Below are positions 23,001-30,173 of a stretch of 64,000 nt of DNA, one piece after another (position 1 is the first letter of the stretch; each line of letters starts with the position of its first letter). The position numbers and the translations under genes were made by a program. The stretch is from positions 18,810,505 through 18,874,504 of the forward strand of contig JAJKFL010000427.1 in assembly GCA_021186555.1 (NCBI GenBank), given 5' to 3'. The notes under the pieces are model-generated. The model did no database searches. It was not told the DNA's origin and saw only the letters and a program-made list of their open reading frames with translations. Source of the stretch: Reticulitermes speratus (taxonomy: Eukaryota; Arthropoda; Insecta; Blattodea; Rhinotermitidae).

Positions 23001-24708
23001 GGCAACCATTCTTCAGACTCAAGGTGGACACTTTGATAAGGCTCATTAATCTTCAGGTGGCCGCAACTCGGCAACCATGCTTCAGACTCAAGCTGGAAAC
23101 TTTGATAAGGTTAATTAATCTTCAGGTGGCCGTAACTCGGCAACCATTCTTCAGACTCAAGCTGGACACTTTGATAAGTTTCATTAATCTTCAGGTGGCC
23201 GCAAATCGGCAACCATGCTTCAGACTCAAGGTGGACACTTTGATAAGATTCATTAATCTTCAGGTGGCCGTAACTCGGCAACCATTCTTCAGACTCAAGG
23301 TGGACACTTTGATAAGGCTCATTAATCTTCAGGTGGCCGCAACTCGGCAACCATGCTTCAGACTCAAGCTGGACACTTTGATAAGGTTAATTAATCTTCA
23401 GGTGGCCGTAACTCGGCAACCATTCTTCAGACTCAAGCTGGACACTTTGATAAGTTTCATTAATCTTCAGGTGGCCGCAACTCGGCAACCATGCTTCAGA
23501 CTCAAGGTGGACACTTTGATAAGATTCATTAATCTTCAGGCGGCCGCAACTCGGCAACCATGCTCCAGAAGGCCTATGTTTATATACTATTTTTAAAAAA
23601 GTATATTTTACTCTTATCAATAGTACAGTTACAACCAACACATACACTTGCAATACGTAATCAGGCTATCGGTTTCAGCTTCAAGGAGCCATCATCAGGC
23701 CTATGACAGAAAACTACGAAAATTAAACTCCATGCATTTTCAGATTTCTGTCATAGGCCTGATGATGGCTCCTTGAAGCTGAAACCGGTAGCCTGATTAC
23801 GTATTGCAAGTGTATGTGTTGGATGTGACTCTCCTATTGATAAGAGTAAAAATATACTTTTGCACGTACATACCAACGGGAATGTCTAATATTTAAAATA
23901 TGTTTTATGTTGTGTTGTAGATTCATCTTCTGTAGTGTTGGTTGTGCATTTTTCGTTCATCTTGTATACTGTATGTATGTAAGTTATATTGACCAAATAC
24001 AAAAAACACATTTTCATTTTATCCTTAAGCAGTATGCTCATTCGAAAGATCAGTACTGTAAACTTCAATGACCGTAGGAACATATGATAAGATTTTACGT
24101 TGTGATCACCGTGCATTTTGATAACATTCAACAATTAAACCAACAAATGCACTTTACTTCTTAGGTATGTCAGTGACAGCCACAACAACAAGACACCAAT
24201 AAAGAAAACAGGGCAGGACAACAATATTTGTATACAAACCAACTGCCAGCAATTTTTAATAATTTTTAACAACTTTTAACGACATTATATTATCAACTTT
24301 TACGTTTTTAACCCAAGACGAAACCAACCTACGCCAGACATTTAAAAGATAAGGTTGAATAAACGGAAACAGCGAGAGTTATCAACTGTTAAAAAAAATT
24401 GACATACATTGTGTTGTATAAAGTGGTGATACCAAACGGAACACTGAATGGTAAAGTGAACGTGACCTTGAACCCCTGATAATGGCTCTGTTGCAGCCGA
24501 AACATGTGTAGGGTTAATGAACATACCTAAGAAATAAAAGTGCATTGTTGGTTTAATTGTTGAATATGATAAGATATAAACGTATTCGTAAAGAAAGAGC
24601 AGCGGAACTAATGCCACTCCGAACTACCGCTCTGTTTTTCAGATAGCCAACACTGTTTACGCTTACTACACTATCCTGAAGCAAGCGCAAGAACCAACAT
24701 CAGAGTAG
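10009..24708 (+). CDS. Odorant receptor 1 (insect 7tm OR family), five coding exons
   Basis: Membrane ligand-gated channel subunit of the insect olfactory receptor family, expected to work with the co-receptor Orco in sensory neurons (family knowledge). Exons: 10009-11060, 19368-19467 (or 19471), 21120-21220, 21559-21714, 24643-24708; about 492 residues. Hydrophobic segments lie near residues 46-72, 80-103, 147-175 and 213-250 in exon 1, with three more in exons 2, 3 and 4-5. Diagnostic C-terminal residues include [20 protein letters not shown] in exon 4 and a tail of [11 protein letters not shown]. The loop between the fourth and fifth segments is long (about 110 residues). All introns are GT-AG. 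Exon 3 opens two bases out of frame with the usual exon 2 donor; a donor 4 bp further on restores the frame. It is paralogous to the gene at 29089, and no Orco signature residues were seen. Confidence 0.88.
11124..12443 (-). mobile_element. Mariner transposon, whole-looking, in receptor 1 intron 1
   Basis: A 1,320-bp element flanked by TA on both sides (11122-11123 and 12444-12445). The terminal inverted repeats share CGAGG..CTGTCCAAAAAG and GTATCCGAC. One uninterrupted transposase frame fills most of it. It is inserted antisense to the receptor. The sister copy at 47213 is broken. Confidence 0.95.
11195..12238 (-). CDS. Mariner transposase, 347 aa, intact
   Basis: Catalyses cut-and-paste movement of the mariner in which it lies. 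An N-terminal paired helix-turn-helix region (about residues 1-110, with [18 protein letters not shown] and the linker SGRPSTS) binds the ends. The DD34D catalytic triad is visible: [13 protein letters not shown], then [11 protein letters not shown], then [14 protein letters not shown] with exactly 34 residues between the second and third aspartates. The length matches the family (about 345). Upstream of the ATG lies a plain mariner 5' leader. There is no stop or frameshift, so it may still be functional, or was until recently. Confidence 0.95.
   Translation of the reverse strand: MTECLEQRYCIKFCQKLGDTQAETIRKIQQAFGDHAMWVTQIKEWFNRFKDGRMSADSDQRSGRPSTSRNADVIDKVRTLIMEDRRLTVREIADEVGISRGSANTILTEDVGMRRVAAKFVPKLLSPEQQQLRLEVAQDMLECANRDSEFRKTVITGDESWVYGYDPETKVQSSQWKHPTSPRPKKARHVRSNVKVILTVFFDYRGVVHHEYAPLGQTVNKEYYQEVLRHLRDAVRRKRPELWDARNWQLHHDNAPAHSSHLIQGFLAKHGIPQVRQAPYSPDMAPCDFWLFPRLKTPLKGSRFDSREDIIQNATAQLHTIPKQAFQQWKDRWAKCVESQGAYFERD
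12470..12660 (-). repeat. SINE S3-like body fragment (headless)
   Basis: It matches the body of the neighbouring S3 copy in the same order (CTATCCAACGCTGCC, GGTGGTATAATACTGACAGG, AAGTACTCGGAGAAACACC), but the tRNA-like head is missing. Together with 12670-12945 it forms a direct repeat. Confidence 0.6.
12670..12945 (-). repeat. SINE family S3, diverged
   Basis: On the minus strand CACCGCGGAGGCCCGGGTTC with GATCCATATCAGTCCATG gives a head like the copies at 18597 and 49530. It is followed by GTGGCACTGGGACAGG and the TCTCCGAGTGCTTCG body. Confidence 0.7.
13111..13300 (+). repeat. Interspersed repeat R1 (unclassified)
   Basis: It contains AATTGCGAAAAGCGACTAC, then TCATGTCTGTCCGTCCGTC, then CTCCCACTGGAAGGATC and AGAATAACAGGTACTTTAC. 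The same blocks in the same order occur at 17252-17440 and, inverted, at 27445-27612. No frame or terminal repeat was identified. Confidence 0.65.
13301..14193. other. Intron 1 sequence without recognised feature
   Basis: Receptor 1 intron 1. Only short open frames with no family resemblance. Confidence 0.5.
14196..14772 (-). mobile_element. Tc1/mariner-superfamily deletion derivative with long TIRs
   Basis: Inverted repeats of about 100 bp (from CAGTGTGTCCACAAAGTC inward to CTAGCCACATGCGGTTTG and CGGCAGATTACAGTGAAA) bound a 577-bp element flanked by TA. On the minus strand the C-terminal end of an IS630/Tc1-type transposase survives (14316-14657), with [20 protein letters not shown] and [20 protein letters not shown]. 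The rest of the transposase is missing, so it is non-autonomous. Confidence 0.85.
14956..15475 (+). repeat. Non-LTR retrotransposon (LINE) 3' fragment, L1a
   Basis: The frame reads [20 protein letters not shown], then [20 protein letters not shown], then [14 protein letters not shown], the conserved end of a common insect LINE reverse-transcriptase polyprotein. It shifts frame inside and ends near AMNLRVP-like residues (here VMNLRVP) and a stop. A TTAG/TCAG tandem tail (15420-15475) follows. It is 5'-truncated and lies in receptor 1 intron 1. Confidence 0.8.
15476..16783. other. Intron 1 sequence; 17-base C run
   Basis: No gene recognised. A pure C run lies at 15909-15925. Confidence 0.5.
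16784..17008 (-). repeat. SINE family S2 with TSD
   Basis: On the minus strand it starts GCCGATCCCAGTGGCCGCG and ends at TTGCGCCATTGGAAAC. The flanking direct repeat is TGTACTTATTTGT / TGTATTTATTTGT (16771-16783 and 17009-17021). The middle of the head, including the B-box, is deleted (the sequence goes from GGCCGTTCGC straight to ATGGATGCATG). Confidence 0.85.
17252..17440 (+). repeat. Interspersed repeat R1
   Basis: Second plus-strand copy of the 13111 repeat: TTCGCAACATTTCGAAAAGC, CCATGTCTGTCTGTCCGTCC, CTCCCACTGGACGGATTTCC, AGAATAACGGGTACTTTACG. Confidence 0.65.
17441..18587. other. Intron 1 sequence without recognised feature
   Basis: Only a short CA repeat near 17893-17911 was seen. 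Open frames here are short and unlike any family. Confidence 0.5.
18597..18884 (+). repeat. SINE family S3 with TSD
   Basis: The head has GGTGCAGGCGGTTAGTCGCC and the B-box GGGTTCGATCCCGGG. The body has AAAGTGGCACTGGGACAGG and TTCATCACAAGGGTTGCAC. GGGCGCCTA flanks it at 18588-18596 and 18885-18893. Confidence 0.88.
19008..19288 (+). repeat. SINE family S1 with TSD
   Basis: GGCCGGTATAGCTCAGTCGG head, 281 bp, ending TTTACCTTTA. The 12-bp duplication CTAAAGTTACTA flanks it (18996-19007, 19289-19300). It lies 79 bp upstream of receptor 1 exon 2. Confidence 0.92.
19368..19471 (+). CDS. Receptor 1, coding exon 2 (tandem donor)
   Basis: It follows TCTTTTCCAG and encodes [32 protein letters not shown], the fifth membrane segment. 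Two donors four bases apart are possible: GTAAGT at 19468 and GTACAA at 19472. Only the second keeps exon 3 in frame. Confidence 0.85.
19499..19711. repeat. Foldback element with hammerhead-like core
   Basis: The arms are near-perfect inverted repeats over about 90 bp (TAATACATTAACCAACTTAT at one end, its complement at the other), meeting near 19600. The left arm, on the minus strand, holds the hammerhead-like hairpin at 19566-19592. It starts about 30 bp after the receptor exon 2 donor, so a long RNA hairpin would form right next to the splice site. Confidence 0.85.
19566..19592 (-). other. Hammerhead-ribozyme-like core
   Basis: Minus strand: CTGATGA, then T, then stem GGCACC with loop TCG closed by GGTGCC, then GAAAC. 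Both conserved boxes are intact. One extra base lies between the first box and the stem compared with a standard hammerhead. Confidence 0.55.
19712..21119. other. Receptor 1 intron 2
   Basis: A possible very diverged tRNA-like repeat head near 19795-19870 (GGGGTTCAATCTCC) and a decayed hammerhead-like hairpin at 20554-20583 (plus). Otherwise nothing recognised. Confidence 0.4.
21120..21220 (+). CDS. Receptor 1, coding exon 3
   Basis: It follows CCTTTGCAG. Read from its end it encodes [17 protein letters not shown] and [16 protein letters not shown], preceded by two extra bases GT. Receptor 2 has exactly 33 codons here; receptor 1 has 33 codons plus two bases, the source of the phase clash with exon 2. 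Confidence 0.85.
21559..21714 (+). CDS. Receptor 1, coding exon 4
   Basis: 52 codons after TTCGCAACAG, ending before GTAATG. It encodes [14 protein letters not shown], then [20 protein letters not shown], the most conserved stretch of insect ORs. Confidence 0.92.
21789..22042. mobile_element. Non-autonomous hAT (MITE) with 8-bp TSD
   Basis: The ends CAGAGGTCCAAA and (opposite strand) CAGATGTGCAAA are inverted repeats. CCCTAACG / CCCTAATG flank it. It is 254 bp, has no frame, and lies in receptor 1 intron 4. Confidence 0.8.
22142..23587 (+). mobile_element. Tc1/mariner-superfamily relic with expanded right terminal repeat
   Basis: The left inverted repeat (about 22213-22306: ACATAGGCCTTCTGAAGCAT, then GGCCTCCTGA, then AGTGTCCACCTTGAG) is matched inverted at the right end (about 23500-23587). 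Between them, broken frames read [16 protein letters not shown] and, in shifted frames, [19 protein letters not shown], a stop and KGGYFEHF follow, the C-terminal end of an IS630/Tc1-type transposase. The right repeat has been amplified into a minisatellite. The left outer limit is approximate. Confidence 0.75.
22768..23575. repeat. Minisatellite, 69-bp unit, 11 full copies plus a partial
   Basis: Each unit runs CTTCAGGTGGCCGCAACTCG, GCAACCATGCTTCAG, ACTCAAGGTGGACACTTTGA and on to ATTAAT. Variant pattern across units shows a four-unit higher-order period (units 4-7 repeat as 8-11, 276 bp). Because 69 is a multiple of three, a 279-codon frame runs through it, but it has no independent support as a protein. 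The unit is a piece of the transposon's own right end. Confidence 0.95.
23672..23698 (-). other. Hammerhead-ribozyme-like core
   Basis: Minus strand: CTGATGA, T, short stem GGC / GCT around TCCTTGAA, then GAAAC. It is the mirror of 23759-23785. Confidence 0.5.
23759..23785 (+). other. Hammerhead-ribozyme-like core
   Basis: Plus-strand partner of 23672-23698 in the same foldback. Both boxes, CTGATGA and GAAAC, are intact; the stem is short. Confidence 0.5.
24126..24565. repeat. Foldback element
   Basis: ATTCAACAATTAAACCAACA with ATGCACTTTA..TCTTAGGTATGT at the left is inverted at the right (ACATACCTAAGAAATAAAAG, TTGGTTTAATTGTTGAAT). A hammerhead-like core with one change in the first box (CTGATAA, 24476-24503, plus) lies just inside the right arm. 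Confidence 0.85.
24643..24708 (+). CDS. Receptor 1, coding exon 5 and stop
   Basis: It follows CTGTTTTTCAG and encodes [20 protein letters not shown] and E, then TAG. It is the C-terminal end of the seventh membrane segment. Confidence 0.9.
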   Translation: MANTVYAYYTILKQAQEPTSE

Positions 24709-26268
24709 CAGCATATTTCGTAATGTTCTGAAGTGTTTCTCAGTGCACTGCACGAGCGTGGAACATCGACTGAAAACATCAACGCAGTTACTAACTTTAA
24801 GTTCTAAAATATAGTACCTTACGGTAAAATTATCTTTATATAGCGCCATCCATTATAAAGTAAGCCGCAATACCTGTGTCGCAAAGCGACTGGCTATGGG
24901 CTGTAAGAATAGGGATGACTCCGGCATGGACAGCGATTTTTATTTACTTCGCCGCGCCCAGCCTCCTATCCGATGGACAAAGGGAAGGTTTCCACTGGAA
25001 GTGGCCGCAGCACGAATCTGATATCTCACATCTACTTACTCTGACAAACACATAAGAAGGACTTCACGCTGGCAGTGGTTTTGCAAAGGGAAGTCAGACC
25101 GTTAGACGCATATGGCTAGTAACCGATGAATTACAGTGAAAATGTATTTGAAGTGCAGTCGTGTCTTGTGAATGCGAGTTAATACTGTTACGGCAGTACA
25201 TAAATTTGACTAGGATTTTTATAAATCGAATGTGTAACAAATGGAGATAACCGGAAGGAAGGAAGGAAGTACAAAACCGTTCGCAGTGAAACTACGAAAG
25301 TAATAAAACATATAAATAGCCTGTGTAAACAAGAATCAATGGAACGAAGTCCATTTTACCCACCTGTTGTGGGAATGAAAGAACAGCACAACACTGTGGC
25401 ATACCAGTGATATCAGTAAACGGGAGAAAGAAGAGGAATTGAAAAACCAAAAAAAAAAGTAACAATTAAAATTTTGATTTGTGCATCGCCAAAGATTGAA
25501 AGAAAAAGGAAACAGAAACTAAAACAGCTAACTGCATGGAACAGAGTCCTTCTTAAAAAGTTACTAGTTCCTCACCTAGTCAAGATAGTATCCTCATTTT
25601 ACGAAACTCGATGGTTTATTACCGTATTTTCGTTTAATGTACCGACTAAATGCACTTACAATACATATGACATTATAGTCACTTCACTCCGACATGTTTC
25701 GGCATGACAGTGCCATCTTCAGAGAGTACACACCAAGCTTTAAACCATCTATAGTAAAATGGACTACGTATGAAATTCACAACCTTCTATGAACTCTGCA
25801 ACCAACACCAGTTTTTATATGGATAAAATACGTGAATCTTCTATTGTGCTCTGGACATATATGTAGCCTACGTCATATTGTAAAACATTTAATACATATA
25901 GAATATTAAAAATATACAAAATATAATTACAGACAATATTCTTCTAAGTAGTGGCAGTGTATATTTAAATATCTACAGTGGTCCTCGATCCAATGCGGTG
26001 TCCCTGTACGACATGAGATGTGTTGTGTACAAATGTGTACAGGGTCTTGAAGACGGACAGATATGTTGTCCCGAAACGTCGGTAACCAACCACCAACCTA
26101 TGCCACGTAACATCCAAAAAGACCGAAAGCCTCAAATTGCAAAATCAATAGGCGCTGTTTCCAAATTTTTATTTTGAACGCTTCAGAAAGTAGTTACCAA
26201 ATCTGTAACGGGACAGCGGCAAAGACAAGCACTCCTGTTCATATTATTTCAGCATATACTAAGGATTT
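24709..26268. other. Intergenic region between the receptors, part 1
   Basis: A very diverged S1-like SINE may lie near 24870-25010 (AAAGCGACTGGCTATGGGCTG and CCCAGCCTCCTATCC). Hammerhead-like cores lie at 25696-25722 (minus, first box CTGAAGA) and 26046-26077 (plus, decayed). No gene recognised. Confidence 0.45.
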
Positions 26269-26280
26269 ATCAATGATGAT

Positions 26281-26452
26281 AAAGGTAAAGTTCTCCCTAG
26301 AACAGGCCACGAAGGCCCAGAGGGGGAGTAGAGGTATAGCTCTACTCTTTCTTTAACCTCGGCGCTAGATGAGGGTGGGTGGTCAAATCTACGCCCCGGC
26401 CGCTTTACTCCCGGGAAAGAGACCCAGTACCCATTGTATAGGAGGCTGGGTC
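26281..26452 (-). repeat. SINE family S1, 5'-truncated, with TSD
   Basis: Only the 3' body is present (the tRNA-like head is missing), with ATCAATGATGAT on both sides (26269-26280, 26453-26464). Truncation with a perfect duplication fits incomplete reverse transcription. Confidence 0.9.
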
Positions 26453-26464
26453 ATCAATGATGAT

Positions 26465-28142
26465 TTAACAGAAATAATCAATTCAGAAGCGAAACCACTT
26501 TGGAATGGGTGATGATATTGGTAACATTAAACCGATCTTAAGGCTTCAAACTAACACACAAACAAATATAACTAACGAAATCATTAATAAGGCACCAGCT
26601 TCAGGGTTAATGATGTCAATTAGTTAGAATTAATTAAACTACGCTCTGAGACTAATGACATACCCTACACACCAATACATAATTTACACTCATTTGCTCG
26701 TATCAGCGTGTCCAGTGCACCGTTGGTAATGATACTGTGTCGCATGTTTGAACACATTTCCTTTTTATGTACAACACTAAAGGGTAAAAAAACACATAGA
26801 ATTAACTTTCTTTCTAAAATAAAATCTTACTCCTACGTTCAGCATACTTGACCCAACAGCACTAATGGTGATGGTTATGGTGCTTTACCTGAACCAGCTT
26901 TTATTGCACCAAAATTTATATAGAAACTTTTTAAAATTGAATGTGTATTTTACTTCTGTTTTTGGGTGCAGTTGGTACCATTTTTTCACCATCCCACGAA
27001 TCCTGATTCAGAGTTTGGGGTTCCTAACTCGAGAAAATTGTGTTCAGGGAAAATTTCTGTATGCTTTCGATTTCTGAGATTAAGACAGATAATAAACGCT
27101 TCTGAAAAGGGTTTACTTCCTTCTAGCTGTAACTTAAAACTGTTTTAACAAACAGGTGTGTTGTGTGTCCTTCCCATGACTATTTCTCCAATGGGATCAT
27201 TCAATAGACCCACACAAGACAGAATAAACTTTATATGAGATTAAACAAAACATGACACGTCCGCAGAGCGAAACACAACAGGTGCGTTCGCATAACCATA
27301 GCACCCAGTGAGTAGTGGTAACCTGGATAAGAAAATTTGTAACCTTGGTAACCAGGATCATCAAGGTAACCAGAAAATAAATGGTAATGTCAGTAACCAA
27401 AGCAGACATAAACATACGTAGATATTCATGGAAAGTGCTCGTAATTCTTGTCCATATTTAACTCAACTTGACTTTTCCCAACAGATTTTAGTAGAACCCC
27501 CATATTTAAAATATCTCGTAAACCCGTCCAACGGTGGCCCAGTTATATGCGCATGGATGGACGGACAGACATGATGAAGGTAATAGTCGTTTTTTGCAAC
27601 TTTGCGAAAATAGGTGAAGAAAGTAAATGAATTAGTTTTTAAATACATAACAACAGAGCTGAAGATTCAAGTCTACAAGTTGCTACATGTCGACTGGTTA
27701 CCGACGTTTCAGAGGACCGCAATGACCACCTTCTGGGCCAAGCAGTTTGGACTGTTGGTCCTGCTATACATTACTTAACGTTTACAAATCCATCATCGCA
27801 GAAGAATGTGCGACTCAAAAGTACAATCTTCTAATATTGGTTCAAACTGCTTAATACTCAAGGACAGTCATTTAATTTCGGATGGCAGCTGGTTCTTGTT
27901 CTGGTTCTGGTTCTTGTTTGATACTCCGTAAGAGCAACGAATGGTCTGTGAAAATGGTGTCTGTGTCTCCTAAATCTACCTGGAACATTTCTATGTTAAA
28001 ACATACAAGTCGAAACATTGTACATATCACAGATAAATGAGAGTACCTATATGGAACTTTTTATAAAAATCAGCATACGAATCACTTCTCTTAGCAACTG
28101 CCATAATACAGCAATAATATTTATTGACGTTTTTGTGTTTAT
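26465..28142. other. Intergenic region between the receptors, part 2
   Basis: About 26540-26720 resembles the DNA upstream of receptor 2 (28715-28850). An inverted R1 repeat lies at 27445-27612 and a decayed hammerhead-like hairpin near 27703-27740 (minus). Nothing coding recognised. Confidence 0.45.
27445..27612 (-). repeat. Interspersed repeat R1, inverted copy
   Basis: The minus strand carries the R1 blocks (CGCAAAGTTGCAAAAAACGA, TCATGTCTGTCCGTCC, CACCGTTGGACGGG). It is more diverged than the two plus-strand copies. Confidence 0.55.
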
Positions 28143-28520
28143 ATTAATACCAATTGGCGAGGAAGATGTCTGGGCCTGAGAGAAAGTCAGTAACAGGAAT
28201 GTGGAGAAAACTGCATAATTTGTGTTCTTCACCAAATATTGTTAAGGTGATCAAATCGAAACGAATAAATTGGATGCGGCATGTGGCATGCATGGGGAGG
28301 AAGAAAAATGTGCACATGTTGCAGGCATAGATGAAAGGATACAATGAAGTGTATGTTAAAGACACAGAAGGGCTCCTTCCATCTGGCTCAGAACAGGGAT
28401 TAAGTGGTGGGCTCTTGTAAACACAGTAACGAACCCGTCGGTCTCATAAACTAAAACAGGGGGGGGGGGGGAGATCTTTCACCAGCTAATGATCTATTGC
28501 CTTCTCAAGGATGACTCTGC
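28143..28520 (+). repeat. LINE 3' fragment, L1b
   Basis: Decayed match to the L1a tail: AAGTCAGTAACAGGAATGTG (VTGMW), TTCACCAAATATTGTTAAGG, TGGATGCGGCATGTGGCATG, then CTCAGAACAGGGATTAAGTG and ACGAACCCGTCGGTCTCATA. It contains a 13-base G run (28459-28471). Confidence 0.65.
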
Positions 28521-29088
28521 TATATGGAATTAGCTAGATCAGTACCGGAAATCTGACCCAAAAAGCTTAAATTTCTAGAATTGTGGTCAAATTCATGTGA
28601 AGATTAGACAAATGAGTTTCAAAAACTGTTGGAACAATAGATCAAACAATCGCGTAAGGAATTTTCAGCAATCTAAGGATACCAAAAAATTTAGGTAGAC
28701 TCACAAACACAAAAATTACGAAATCGTTAATAAATCAACAGTTTCTGTGTTAATGACATCAGCTATTTAGCGTTAATGAAGTTACATCCAGAGACTAATG
28801 ACACACCACACTCACCAGTAAATAATTCACATACAAGAAGTATAACACTTTGTGCTCATTTCGTATTCTACAGCAATACACTACACCTTCTCCTTTAAAA
28901 AAAAAACCTCTTCTAAAAACTGTAACCTTCCCTGTCACACGGATCTCGAGAAGCATAACTTGTTCACAGGAAATAGCTAGAACCAGACAGCATTTCTTGC
29001 TAGAACAGAAAGTTCAGACTTTGACCTCGTACTCCTCAATATAACACAGTTAAAGAGAACATACTGTAATTACAGTACGTTTACAGAA

Positions 29089-30173
29089 ATGAGGTTCGGA
29101 ATATTTCGATGTTCAGTAAATAACTGGAAACAAGAAAATTCAACAAAACATTTTTTTCTCTTTCTGATATTTTTTAAACTCGCAGGCATCCTACCATCAG
29201 AAAGTGTCTGTAACAGACCATGGAAAATAAAGATATACAACGTATATTCAGCTCTCTCTCTTCTGTGGTTTGTACCGGCAATGATTGCGCAAATGTTTGC
29301 TCTTCACCAGCACTGGGGAAATATCAGTAATATTACGGACATAACTTTCGAACTAGCTGCAGCAATCAGCAACAGCTCCATTGGATTGTATTTAGTACTC
29401 AATAGGAAGCAACTACAGCTCATTACTTCAAAAATGCAATCAACATTTCGTAACTATATCAAAAACCTTCAATTTGGCAGGAAACACAGACTCATTCTAA
29501 GTGAGGCGTCCAGTCGAAATGCAATTTTCTCATGGATAGTTATAGCTACAAATTTTTCAGCTATTCTGATATGGGTTATATTTCCACTTATCTTATGGTT
29601 TACAGAAATGAAGCAAGAAGAAGAAAATATTGAAAACATAAACAATATTCACGATCAGGAAATACATTGGAAGTATTTCTGTTTCAAAATGTGGCTACCA
29701 CCCAATGCCACACACTCCCCCATGTATCAAGTCTTGTGGGTATACCAAGCCTTTCCAATATACAGTCTTGTCATGATTTTTACGGGATATAACTTGCTCT
29801 TTTTCGCAGTAACGACTTTCACAGCAGCCCATTTCAAAATTTTAGCCATGATTTTGAAAGACTCTGCTGAGCCCATATTACTGTCAGACTTCACACAAGA
29901 CAAAGAACTGGGTTCAACAGACTCGGAAACAAACAATAAAAGTCAGCTTAAGGACACAATGTATGTATGGAAAAGTGGAAAGGATTCTAGGAAGTTTGTA
30001 GGTCTAAAGTATGACACAGAAAATGAAGTGGCTATATGCTTACATGCAAATGAAGAAATTCAGTGGGAAAGAAACACAAATTTCAAAGAAAGTGGAGCAG
30101 GGAGAATCCAACAGACAAACGAAACAGCAGATTACTTGGTTCACTGCATCAAATATCACCAGGCTCTTCTCAA
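29089..30173 (+). CDS. Receptor 2, coding exon 1
   Basis: 361 codons plus two bases, ending CIKYHQALL before GTAAGTACC. It starts two bases after the same TTTACAG seen at receptor 1. It shares FKMWLPPNA (receptor 1: YKMWLPRAV), VYQAF and TAAHFK blocks. Confidence 0.93.

Larger units (their letters stand above)
23601..23858. repeat. Foldback element with two hammerhead-like cores
   Basis: Near-perfect inverted arms of about 115 bp (GTATATTTTACTCTTATCAA to TAGGCCTATGACAGAAA and the complement) around a short centre near 23711-23743. Each arm carries one hammerhead-like core facing outward (23672-23698 minus; 23759-23785 plus). Confidence 0.9.

Noticed and set aside
22757-23596. A 279-codon frame of 23-residue repeats, as a repeat protein
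   Set aside because: The frame exists because the minisatellite unit is 69 bp, a multiple of three, and derives from a transposon end. The opposite strand is also largely open, and no start context or splice signal supports it.
10009-24708. Receptor 1 as Orco
   Set aside because: The long loop recalls Orco, but the conserved C-terminal residues are those of ordinary ORs and the gene sits in tandem with a paralog.
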